Origin: Microglena sp. YARC
Lineage: Eukaryota; Chlorophyta; Chlorophyceae; Chlamydomonadales; Chlamydomonadaceae
Reading direction: 5' to 3'
Assembly: GCA_022414725.1 (NCBI GenBank)
Contig: CM039462.1
Location: 37,747,186 to 37,811,185, forward strand
Length of the DNA stretch: 64,000 nt
Part shown: positions 30,909-40,128 of the stretch, one piece after another
Layout: each line of letters begins with the position of its first letter
How positions within the stretch are numbered: the first letter of the stretch is position 1
Notes under the pieces: generated by a model
What the model was told of the DNA's origin: nothing
Seen by the model: only the letters and a program-made list of their open reading frames with translations
The model's database searches: none
Program-made: the position numbers and the translations under genes

Positions 30909-31463
30909 TGCAGCGTCTGCAACTTCCCTGACAACGCAAATTGCATGCTACTCTGCGACGGCTGTGGAGCAGGTTACCACACTCACTGCCTTGACCCACC
31001 TCTCTCTGCAGTTCCCGTCGAGGACTGGTTCTGCCCCAACTGCAAAGCCAGCGGCATCACTGCAATCCCCGCGGGACGCATCCCAGAAACACCACAGAAG
31101 GAACCTAACCTTTTCCCCACCCCGCAGACTCGCTCCAGAGACAGAGCCGCCCTCGCCTGCGACAAGGTGCTTGTCATCAAACAAGTCAGAGTCCAAGGCG
31201 GCCTCGACAAAGCTGTCTGGGGCACTGCCTCCTTCCAAGGACCACTGTCCAGGCCATGGTACTTCAAGCTAACCTACGATGACGGCCAAGTCATTAAGCT
31301 CACCATGGCTGGACTCAAAAAACTCAACCCACTCCCCACAGGCACACAGAAGCCCTTACCACTCACACCTGTGCTCCCCTGCCTCAACCGTGCATGCAGG
31401 CATCCAACGCACACCATCCTGGCGTCTGAGGACAACCCATCCTGTGAAGTGTACCACACATGA
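30909..31463 (+). CDS. PHD finger plus Tudor-like protein or pol extension, element D
   Basis: The frame begins 3 bp after the integrase TAG, one base back, with no ATG before the domain: C-SV-C at 30909, CDGC, YHTHC, then WFCPNC, a complete C4HC3 PHD finger. The first ATG (30945) lies inside the finger, so production by a -1 frameshift or stop bypass from integrase is more likely than separate initiation. About 70 residues later comes a Tudor-like strand pattern (VWGTASFQG ... WYFKLTYDDGQVIKLT ... LKKLNPL). PHD and Tudor modules read histone tails, so this could target integration or the methyltransferase. The Tudor call is weaker than the PHD call. Confidence 0.85.
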   Translation, partial: CSVCNFPDNANCMLLCDGCGAGYHTHCLDPPLSAVPVEDWFCPNCKASGITAIPAGRIPETPQKEPNLFPTPQTRSRDRAALACDKVLVIKQVRVQGGLDKAVWGTASFQGPLSRPWYFKLTYDDGQVIKLTMAGLKKLNPLPTGTQKPLPLTPVLPCLNRACRHPTHTILASEDNPSCEVYHT

Positions 31464-31513
31464 GCACACTATTGCTCACCTCAACTCCTTACATTCCCTC
31501 CTACCTCAGGTGA
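31460..31513 (+). CDS. 17-codon mini-ORF linking two element D ORFs
   Basis: The ATG overlaps the TGA of the PHD frame (ATGA, 31460-31463), and the TGA overlaps the ATG of the next ORF (TGATG, 31511-31515). It looks like a relay for termination-reinitiation; it may have no protein function. Confidence 0.35.
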   Translation: MSTLLLTSTPYIPSYLR

Positions 31514-32085
31514 TGGTTAACACTGCAGAATATCGTGACAGCACCCATGCACTCACATGGGACTGCTTGCCCCGTTACGCACCAAATTTCACATCCCATT
31601 GGGCACAGCGATACAATGGCCAACCACCCCTTGCAGATGATTTACTCTGTCTTGGCCCATGCTACTATGGTGACCTCGATAACCCCCAAGGCCATGTCCT
31701 TCAACTCCCCACTGAATCTGTCCAACAGTACACTACACGCATTCACTTCCTCCAAGCTGCCTGGCACCACCAGCAAGCTGACCTGATCACAATTTTCAAC
31801 AGGGTAGAGGAAACCAGGCGCATTAATGGAGCATACCCATACCCAGTGCATGTACCATATTTCACTCGTCGCCTACCTGACGTTGAACGCTGGACCCACC
31901 TGACTCACATGGTCTACATGCCACCACACATGGACCAAGGGTCAGGTTTAACAACCTATGGCGCCCACCCCCCCTCAGCCTTCCTGGACTTTGCTTCCAA
32001 CCCCCCTCCCATCTACTACATGGCAATGCGTCCTCGCTTTATGGAATACATCACCCCACACAACACTCATGTTCCAGTGGTCTAG
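31513..32085 (+). CDS. Last ORF of element D, unknown 190-residue protein
   Basis: 190 residues from the ATG at 31513. Rich in Tyr, Pro, His and Trp, with segments such as LTWDCLPRYAPNF, LLCLGPCYYGDLDNP, YPVHVPYFTRRLPDVERW and MRPRFMEYI. No signal peptide or transmembrane segment is apparent and no family is recognised. Its position after integrase is where envelope or accessory genes sit in other LTR elements, but nothing supports an envelope function. Confidence 0.5.
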   Translation: MVNTAEYRDSTHALTWDCLPRYAPNFTSHWAQRYNGQPPLADDLLCLGPCYYGDLDNPQGHVLQLPTESVQQYTTRIHFLQAAWHHQQADLITIFNRVEETRRINGAYPYPVHVPYFTRRLPDVERWTHLTHMVYMPPHMDQGSGLTTYGAHPPSAFLDFASNPPPIYYMAMRPRFMEYITPHNTHVPVV

Positions 32086-32979
32086 ACACACTCTTACCTA
32101 CCCACCATACCCACCGTCTGGTTTGGTTATGCAGGCTGTGTAGCAGACAGGCAGCTTGCATAACCCAGACATGCCTTGTGCCTGTGATGGACCAGTTACG
32201 ACTAGCCCACAGGTTGTCATGTTTGTTTGTTAATCCATGCGGGAGGGGGGTGTGCAGAAGACATACGTCTTCATTCCTGGGACAATACACGTCCCAGTGA
32301 TCGCAACAGTTCTAGGATTCTTTTGTTTTCTTGCTTCATGTTCCGAGTTGCGTTACATATACGCAACACCATCCCAAACTTACATCAAGACAAGTTTGCA
32401 GCCACCACTGGGTTGCTGACTGGAAGCCTCTAGGAGGGACAGTCAGCACTTGCAATATGACCAGATGAGGATTTTCGCCCAGTTGCATCAACTTCTTTCA
32501 ACTTGGACACCACGACTTTTTCTACTGGCCACTGTATTACATGCCTCCAGATTTATTCGGCCGGTCCCATACTTGATCTTTGTTGACTCTCAAGGTTTTA
32601 CCTCTTTAAGTAATAGACGTGGCTTTAGTTCCTTTCCGTTTCGACATAACCACCACCTACCTTTTATTCTTCACTCCGTGCAGAGGGGGGGGAAACTAGG
32701 TGGTGAGTCCTGCTTTACCATACTCCAACACCAGAATGGATACACCTTCTGTACATACCTTTTTGTGTAACCAGCAACATCAACCCCATCTGCTCGATAC
32801 CAGCAGCAGGGGGGGGAAGGAGAGATTTCCAGATTTTTTTTTCTCTAACAGAATTACAATCAACTCTCCTCGTTACCACTTCTCTTTTTTCACTACACTC
32901 ACTCCCATTCCGTAGTGAAGGGGGGGAATTGCAGTGGTAACATACCTATCCTAAGGAGCACGCATACAGCCGTGACAGC
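32086..32979 (+). other. 3' untranslated region of element D with several purine tracts
   Basis: No gene. Four G-rich purine tracts lie at about 32237-32250, 32681-32696, 32803-32822 and 32916-32929. The last (GTGAAGGGGGGGAAT) is the best polypurine-tract candidate but ends about 50 bp before the LTR. Between it and the LTR lies a 39-bp copy of the LTR's own 3' end (32939-32977). Confidence 0.6.
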
Positions 32980-33995
32980 TGTCACACGCGATTGCGTGTT
33001 TACCTACGTAACACTAAAAGCAAGGGAAATACCTTGTACACGCACACACACACCAAGAGCAGACTCCGACCAGACCTGTGCCCAGGTAGCCCAGATCTGG
33101 CTGAGTCAACCCGCCGTACATTTCCGCCTAGTGGCCAGCTACCCACAGCTACCTAGGATCGGTTACACATACGCGCCCAGGCCGCGTCACAAGCGCAGCT
33201 TGCGTGACACGCGGGCGCTTGTCTGAACACAAGACATAACAATCCTGTGCCATTAAGCGAATCTCCTTTCGCCTGAGCAAATCTCCTTTCGCCAGCACAG
33301 GCAAAGCCATACCCTAAGGACAGAAGAGTTTATAGTCAATTGAGACGACCAATTCTCTCTCATTCTACTATCAAACCCTTGTCCAGGTGCGTCGATGCTG
33401 TCGTCGGGATAAGTCACTGCTAGGCGCTACTTGCGCACCTACCCCATGCAGTGTTTGCCTTGTCGTGACACCAACCCGTCACGACAATCCAATACAACTG
33501 TCACGCATCGTGAATAATCATCTTAGGCTCTTGCGCCGCTTGACCCCTGTCGTGCATTGCAATCCCGCCTTGCCGACCTTTTCCGGCAAGCTATGTAGAC
33601 ACTCGCGCGTTCACTTAGAAACCGCAGTTTTATCTTCTATTGTTCCTAGAACAAATTGTAACTCATTCTACTATCAAACCCTTGTCCAGAACCACCACGG
33701 ATTCAAAGTCTGCGTCTCCAAGCCCCTGTCGTTACCGACTCCCGGAACCTGTCTACCTACGGTCGCCTCCAGTACCCTCCCCGAGCATTGACAACCCCCG
33801 TCTGCCGGACTTCAGAAGGAGACTCCGGTCAACCCCTCTCCTTTCGCCTCGACTCCACAACTGCCGAAAGTCCAACCCCTCGGAACGGTGAGACGTCACC
33901 GTCAGTACTGACGACGGTGCTTCCAACCCCTCGGTAACGCGGCTACCGGAGTACAGAACATACCTATCCTAAGGAGCACGCATACAGCCGTGACA
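32980..33995 (+). repeat. 3' LTR of element D
   Basis: Begins TGTCACACG and ends CCGTGACA, giving a TGTCAC/GTGACA inverted end pair, then ACGG as in the left flank. 981 bp are shared with the 5' LTR and the last 35 bp are not. The final 39 bp (33957-33995) are also present immediately upstream of this LTR. Confidence 0.85.
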
Positions 33996-34268
33996 ACGGA
34001 TCACCTTCCCCCCAGGTTCTACACAGCTCTGGGGGTGCATGAGCATGTGATGGTTTAAGTGGAGGGCTACGTAGTGAGAGTATAGCTATGGAGGAGTCAG
34101 AGTGCATGGCCGTGCAAAGTGCCACAGGAAGCATTCAGAGACCCCCCCCCCCCATGGTGACAGAGTTAAGGCTTTTACAAGCTGTGAACTCCATCTCGCC
34201 AGTAACAGCTCCATACAGTTATTTCAGGAATCTAATAGCTTGGGCTGCTACATCAGTTCTGGCACTAA

Positions 34269-34897
34269 GAGGGCGTTTACACGAGCAGGTTATCTCGGCC
34301 AGTTACAGTTAAGATGTACAGTTGACTAACTACGAAGCGTTTACACGCACTTTTCGCGTCAGTTATCTCGCCCAGTTAACCATTTTCGCGATAACCATAC
34401 CCCCCCCCCCCCCCCCCCCCCCCCTAGTTACGGGTTAAAGGTTAAGATTAGTGGTTCGTTAAGTTCGTTTGGCTTCCGAGCTGTGAGATATATCGGCTAC
34501 GCTAGCTCCAGTTCAGTTCGTCAATTTCTGCAGATTCGAATTTTCCAGAGCAGCAAGCAAGAAGGCATTGGCCGAGCAGATGCTGATGATCAGCTGCCAG
34601 ATCTCACCCAGCAATCTCGATCGACGGGTCGCTGCGGAGCGCTGCGGAGCCTCGAAGTCGCTTGCTGGGGAGCAAGGCCCGAAAATAGCTCGTCTGTCAC
34701 CCAAAATTCTAAAATCACGAGGCTATCCAGAAGTACACGACCAACCTGACCGAACGCAAACTGCGAGCGCAAATGCACGTGTAAACAAAAACTGGTTAAG
34801 TTTGCGTTCGTTGAGGGTTCGGGCATACGTGGCGCTAACTATTTGGTTATCTCGCCAACTTAACTGGCCGAGATAACCGGCTCGTGTAAACGCCCTC
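34269..34897. mobile_element. MITE 1, TAA-flanked TIR element
   Basis: Terminal inverted repeats of about 38 bp starting GAGGGCGTTTACACGAGC and matching apart from one base, with TAA on both sides (34266-34268, 34898-34900). 629 bp, no transposase frame. A C-run occurs at about 34400-34424 and a subterminal repeat GCGTTTACACG near 34337. The 3-bp TAA duplication suits the PIF/Harbinger superfamily, so this is probably a non-autonomous derivative. Confidence 0.8.
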
Positions 34898-34900
34898 TAA

Positions 34901-35607
34901 CAGCTTGTTTCCAACCAGTTGGAGGTCCGGTTAAGCGGCGGTTAAATTCGTTATTTTCGGCGCTAACCGGTGTTTGGTCGGAAACACAAAAAGTTGAGGT
35001 CCGGTTAAAGACCAACTGCCCCGGTTAGTGCAACGGCGCACCCCCCCCGCCGTTGAAGAAAGTTAAGGGGCGGTTAAATTCGGTTGTTGCATTAGATCTG
35101 GTGACGTCACGAAATTGGCGCGCGCCTCTTAAAAATCATGCTGCTTTGGAGTGCCGCATCCTTTCTTTCTTTTTCGGACACTCATCATTGATCGCACGGT
35201 TTCACCAAGATGGATTCGCAGCAGCAGGGCACCGTCCCTGCCACGCAATTTTTGACTGATCTTCCTGAGGGGCAGGCGCAGATGCGTGTTCTAGATCTGG
35301 ACTCCTCATGTTCTTGAAGCGGGCAGCAGCGGCAAGGAGCGGGATAAACGCTGAAATCAGTCTGGATAGCGAGGAAGTGCTGCGCTGGATAGCGAGGAAG
35401 TCTGGATAGCGAGGAAGTCTGGATAGCGAGGAAGTGCTGCGCTGCGCATTTGACACGTTGATCCATTTTGAGATGACCTGGCCAGATGCAAAAGACTGCT
35501 TAACTAGTGGAATGTTTCCAACCAGTTAAGGGTCCGGTTAGAGGTCGAGTCTAAACCCTCCGAAACACAATCCTTAACCGGACCTCCAACTGGTTGGAAA
35601 CAAGCTG
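34901..35607. mobile_element. MITE 2, TAA-flanked TIR element abutting MITE 1
   Basis: Perfect terminal inverted repeats of 35 bp starting CAGCTTGTTTCCAACCAG, at 34901-34935 and 35573-35607, flanked by TAA (34898-34900, 35608-35610). Multiple internal GGTCCGGTTAA copies and a short tandem GGATAGCGAGGAAGTCT array (35363-35440). No transposase. It shares its left TAA with the right TAA of MITE 1. Confidence 0.8.
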
Positions 35608-35610
35608 TAA

Positions 35611-36250
35611 GGGCTCGCTGGATGGTAGTGGAAAGGAAATTCATGATGATGGTGAAGGCCAGGAAGTTCTTCTGGGCAGTGATCTTAGTAGTAACGAGGA
35701 CTATGGGGTCTGCAGCAGCATTGGCAGGGATCATGTCTCACTCACACTCGACGCGCCCCCTGGTGCGCAGTCGATTCCGCCTGCTTCGACTGGTATATCG
35801 ACAGACGCTTGACTTCGTAATTTTGAAGATTCCGGCGTAGCTGAGGATGTAGCTAACGAGTAGCTTGTGATTACTCGCATTACTCGCATGCCTCAAAACG
35901 CACACCTGCTCGCCTTGACTATCATTCCTCCCTATCTTAATGTCGGAATTCCGCCCCCCTGATTACTTACTCAACAGATAGAGCTGCCCATGGAATCTAT
36001 GCCGAATTCTCGCGTAATCTAGGCTTCTGCGATGGACTCGGATCACGAACATGGCTCAATCAGCGACGACCGTCGCTCTGAGGCGTTAGTCACACCCCTA
36101 GCATTCTATTGTCGTCCAGCAAAACCTGGCCGAGGTGGTGAGCGCACAGGAGGCGAGGAAGAAGCTGCTTAATAGTTAATGCTGACCTGATAGGGCAGCC
36201 AGATCTAGCTACTACTAGGGTGTGTGACACATCAGAGGTGTGCGTGTGTG
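35611..36250. other. No gene recognised
   Basis: Mixed-composition sequence between MITE 2 and the GA repeat. No coding frame, TIR or LTR that I can support. The stretch 33996-34265 to the left of MITE 1 is likewise featureless. Confidence 0.4.
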
Positions 36251-36263
36251 TATAACATTGCTG

Positions 36264-36420
<157 letters not shown>

Positions 36421-36767
36421 ATATAAAATGCCGAACTTCTCCATGCTATCTCAGACAATGTTTTGAAATTCTCAGTTAACCAAGAGCTATTAGCATTACA
36501 GTGGTGGTGACACCTACTCATATATACAATATATACAAATAGGCTAAGAGGAGTTGCCCAACGGTGAGGAAGGGCTTAAAAGAATAAGCACTGATGAACT
36601 GGATCCCAAACCATATTTTTACCGATGGGGGCAGAGGAGGTTAAGAGGATGGAGCAGGCTGAATACAATATGAGAGGAAGTTTGTTTTTTAGTTGGGAAA
36701 GGCATTTCACCCCAGCAGGTGGGTCTCCTGACACAAACCAGTGACACCAAGGATTCCGTTCGGCTTG

Positions 36768-37762
36768 CTAGCTAATAGGGATAGGAGTCATCTTGCGCAC
36801 GGCATTGTTTCCACTGACAACAACATAGATGCTACCATCCGTGCCAATCGCCAGCTGTGCCGGTGTGTCAAGCAGTGCAGCGGCAGAGAATCCTCCATCC
36901 CCGCTGTTGCCTTTGCCATTGCCACCTGCTATACGTGTAAAGCCTCCAGTGGCCTGGTCCACGATATAAACTGCATCGTTGCCATCAGTGGCGTATATAG
37001 CACCAGCTGAGTCGATGGCAATCCCCAGTACCGCTACACCACCACCTAGGCTACCACCTGCTATTGTGGTAATGTAGCCAGCAGGGTCTATCTTGCGGAT
37101 CGCCTGGTTAGTCAAATCTGCAATGTATATGTTGCCAGCAGCGTCAGACATCAAGGATCGAGGAAAGTTGAGCCTGGCATCTGTAGCCAGTCCGCCATCA
37201 CCCGTGTATCCAGCACCCTTGCCACCAGCTACCGTGGAGATGATGTTAGTTATCAAATTGACTTTCCTGATCGCATGATTGTGTGTGTCAGCAATATACA
37301 TGTCACCAGATTGGGAAAGGATCACGTCTTGTGGGAAGTTGAGTTGGGCTGTGTTGGCTGGGCCGCCATCACCCGAGTAGCCTGGGTTCTGGGTTCCGAC
37401 AAAAGGAAAAGGATTAGGAAAAAAAACATTAGGAGGATTTTTCAACCACCTCTTGACTAGGTGACGTTCGGTATCACAGAAATACACGTTGCCGGAGGTG
37501 TCTAGAGCCATTCCAGTTGGGTTCCCCTCAGAAACCAAGATGCTGCTGCTGCCACTTGCCACTTCCCACTTGATGAGTTTGCCGGGGACAGACACATACA
37601 CATTCCCGACTGAGTCAAGCTCCACTCCATATGGGCTGGTTAGGCCACCAAGAAGTGTGGAAATTGTGTAGGGAGGGGCAGAGGGTTTTGCGCTGCAGAC
37701 TCTGTCTGAGGTGTCGGTAGGCTCTGTACTCTCGAACTCATCCTCGGTGCAGATGCGGAGAT
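36768..37762 (-). CDS. Host gene, terminal exon: cysteine module plus NHL-repeat propeller
   Basis: Read on the minus strand, the exon starts after a C-rich tract and CACCAG acceptor (37763-37764 is the AG) in phase 1 and ends at a TAG (36768-36770). It opens with the second half of a TNFR-like cysteine module (LRICTEDEFESTEPT, then TSDRVC), followed by at least five NHL-type repeats: PYGVELDSVGNVYVSV, PTGMALDTSGNVYFCD, PQDVILSQSGDMYIAD, PRSLMSDAAGNIYIAD and QLAIGTDGSIYVV. NHL repeats form a beta-propeller used for protein or RNA binding. This is the only clearly host-derived protein in the window. Upstream exons lie beyond 39800. Confidence 0.85.
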
Positions 37763-37844
37763 CTGGTGGGGGGGGAGTGGGGGGCAGGTAATTGCTCAGA
37801 TAGGTTGGTGCGCTGAGAATGGGAGTAGAAACAGATGATCTCAA

Positions 37845-38460
37845 TTTTATATGTGTGTGTTTAGTGTGTATGTGTGAGTAGTGTGTGTGTGAATTGTATG
37901 TGTTTATGTGTAGTGCATGTAGTGTGTAGTGTATGTGTGTGTGTGCAGTGTGTTTATGTGTAGTGTGTGTAGTGTATGTAGTGTGAATGTGTGTGTGTTA
38001 AGTCTAGAACCTTATATGCGTTGTTGTCTTCAACCTTTTCCGAGTATTGTCTAGAACCTTCTACGAGTTGTTGTGGAAAGTCTAGAACAGTGTGTGTGTT
38101 AAGTCTAGAACCTTCTACGAGTTGTTGTGGAAAATTAGCCTCTTGGTTTTGACCCGGTGCACCATTGTGTGGCTGGCATGCAAGTTTCAGGTGATTTAAA
38201 TATGTTTAATTTGTGGTTGAGTTAGTTATAAGCATCTATCCGGAACAGGTGATCTAACTTGTGTTTGTAGTTGTGTGTGTAGTTAGAAGCATCTATCCGG
38301 ATCTGGTGATTTGATCTGATCTGGTGATTTGAAGTTAGAAGCATCTATCCGGATCTGGTGACCTGATCTGATCGTATCGGATCTGGTGATTTGGAGTTAG
38401 AAGTATCTATTTGGATCTGGTGATCGGACTTGTTCCATGAAAGTAATATTGGGAGCACGA
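37845..38460. repeat. Intronic TG-rich and tandem repeats
   Basis: 37845-38000 is an irregular TGTG/TAGTG tract. 38010-38130 repeats GTCTAGAACCTTCTACGAG. 38224-38430 repeats a unit around AGAAGCATCTATCCGGATCT five times. Non-coding, in the inferred last intron of the host gene. Confidence 0.8.
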
Positions 38461-38477
38461 TGCATAAGGGATTCGTA

Positions 38478-38642
38478 TCAAATCTGAAAGTGGTTTTTTT
38501 TCTAGCTTAATGGTTTTAGGCCTCCCCCAGGGACAGCGTGTTTATGGCTGTTTATAGCTTTATTTTAGGGCCCTTTAGGGCCACAACTTTTTCTTGTTTT
38601 TTATTTATATATAGCGGCACATTGGGCCAAAACAGGGTCCAA
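38478..38642 (+). repeat. Dispersed repeat, copy 2
   Basis: Matches 4248-4415 in the GGTTTTAGGCCTCC and CCAGGGACAGCG blocks and in overall order. Diverged, non-coding. Confidence 0.6.
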
Positions 38643-38779
38643 AGGAGCGATCGCATAAGGGACAAGTTCTATGCAGCGTCACATGCGACGCTAAAGATTG
38701 GCGGAGAGTGTTCGTGACAGAGCGACAGGTGGCAACGATAGCGAGTTAGTTACGAGATGAACACAGACGTGGTCCTTAC

Positions 38780-39060
38780 ACATTTTTGACCCAACCCAAC
38801 CCAGCCCAACCCAAGATGACAACAGCAACAACATTACGCCATGCAGTGAAGATGAACTCAGAAGTGGTCCTTCCACATTTTGACCCAACCCAACCCAACC
38901 CAACAAAATGTAGTATGACAACAACAACAACATTACGTCATGCTGTGAAGATGAACACATTAGTGGTTTTTACACATTTTGACCCGACCCAACCCAACCC
39001 AACCCAACCCAACCCAACCCAAGATGACAGCAGCAACAACATTACGTCACGCACTGAAGA
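38780..39060. repeat. About 100-bp tandem repeat with CCCAA runs
   Basis: Three units, each with a variable number of CCCAA repeats followed by a GACAACA-ACAACATTACG block and GAAGATGAAC. Unit length varies because of the CCCAA run. Confidence 0.85.
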
Positions 39061-39114
39061 TGGGTGTAGGGTTTTAGGGTGTAGGATTTAGTTAAAAACC
39101 CTAAGCCCTAACTA

Positions 39115-39834
39115 CAGAAGTGGTCCTCACCTTTGCAGATTGTGTTGGTGAAGATGGTGGTGGTGGTGGTGGTGGTGTAACTGTTGTTGTTGGTGGTGGT
39201 ACTGTTGGTGGTGGTGTTACCCAGAAGTGGTCCTCACCTTTGCAGACTGTGTTGGTGAAGATGGTGGTGGTGGTGGTGGTGTAACTGTTGTTGTTGGTGG
39301 TGGTACTGTTGGTGGTGGTGTTACCCAGAAGTGGTCCTCAACTTTGCAGACTGTGTTGGTGAATATGGTGGTGGTGGTGGTGTAACTGTTGTTGTTGGTG
39401 GTGGTACTGTTGGTGGTGGTGTTACCCAGAAGTGGTCCTCACCTTTGCAGACTGTGTTGGTGAAGATGGTGGTGGTGGTGGTGTAACTGTTGTTGTTGGT
39501 GGTGGTGGTACTGTTGGTGGTGGTGTTACCCAGAAGTGGTCCTCACCTTTATTTGCAGACTGTGTTGGTGAAGATGGTGGTGGTGGTGGTGTAGCTGTTG
39601 TTGGTGGTGGTGGTACTGTTGGTGGTGGTGTTACCCAAAAGTGGTCCTCACCTTTGCAGACTGTGTTGGTGAAGATGGTGGTGGCGGTGGTGTAACTGTT
39701 GTTGTTGGTGGTGGTACTGTTGGTGGTGGTGTTACCCAGAAGTGGTCCTCACCTTTGCAGACTGTGTTGGTGAAGATGGTGGTGGTGGTGGTGGTGTAAC
39801 TGTTGGTGGTGGTGTTACCAGAAGTGGTCCTCAC
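39115..39834 (-). repeat. About 105-bp minisatellite that repeats an exon end and splice donor
   Basis: Seven or so units upstream of the exon at 39835-39908. On the minus strand each has AACACAGTCTGCAAAG followed by GTGAGG, the same exon end and 5' splice site as that exon, then a CCA/ACC-rich stretch. The intron therefore holds a ladder of donor-like sequences. Long Gly/Val or Thr/Pro frames here are repeat translations. Confidence 0.85.
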
Positions 39835-39908
39835 CTTTGCAGACTGTGTTGGTAGTCTTAGTGGCGACCTCCACCAAATACTGGGTCTCGGAGCAGTATT
39901 TGTAATAT
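39835..39908 (-). CDS. Host gene, internal exon with TNFR-like cysteine module
   Basis: 74 bp on the minus strand between acceptor CTGCAG and donor GTGAGG. Encodes YYKYCSETQYLVEVA and NTVCK, a short C-x-x-x-QY...C module like that in the terminal exon. Its end phase (1) joins correctly to the terminal exon at 37762, giving a module boundary VCK-D-LRIC. Its start phase (2) does not fit the exon at 49267-49338 directly, so an exon may be missing or the acceptor may differ. Confidence 0.55.
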
Positions 39909-39914
39909 CTGCAG

Positions 39915-40128
39915 GTGACCAGTGGTGATGGCTTTGTGACCCGTGGTGATGAGGGTGCTGTGTGACCAGTGGTGATGGCTGTGGTGTGTGTCTGACAGTG
40001 ATGTGTGAACAGTGGTGATGAAGGTGCTGTGTGACCAGTGGTGATGGCTGTGGTGTGTGTCTGACAGTGATGTGTGAACAGTGGTGATGAAGGTGCTGTG
40101 TGACCAGTGGTGATGGCTGTGGTGTGTG
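39915..40128. repeat. About 62-bp minisatellite, left part
   Basis: About three and a half units with core GACCAGTGGTGATGGCTGTG and TGTCTGACAGTGATGTGTG. The array continues at 48609 after the insertion of element E. Confidence 0.92.

Larger units (their letters stand above)
19198..33995 (+). mobile_element. Element D: young LTR retrotransposon carrying a DNA methyltransferase and PHD finger
   Basis: About 14.8 kb. LTR-like direct repeats of 981 bp (19198-20178, 32980-33960) differ at one position that I found (19449 G, 33231 A), so the insertion is very recent. Outer ends are TGTCAC and GTGACA, and both are flanked by ACGG (19194-19197, 33996-33999), a likely target duplication. The coding order is Gag-protease, three small ORFs, RT-RNase H-cytosine methyltransferase, integrase, PHD plus Tudor-like, one mini-ORF, one unknown ORF. 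RT and integrase are retroviral/Ty3-like. The position of the methyltransferase between RNase H and integrase suggests capture into pol. Confidence 0.9.

Noticed and set aside
32450..32915. Short plus-strand frames in the 3' region of element D
   Set aside because: Phe/Ser/Leu-rich text from a T/C-rich untranslated region; no start context or relative.
39060..39112. Interstitial telomere (TTTTAGGG-like and CCCTAAA-like text)
   Set aside because: Only one or two imperfect units in inverted arrangement; too little for a telomeric array.
39432..39834. Gly/Val-rich and Thr/Pro-rich frames
   Set aside because: Translations of the splice-donor minisatellite.
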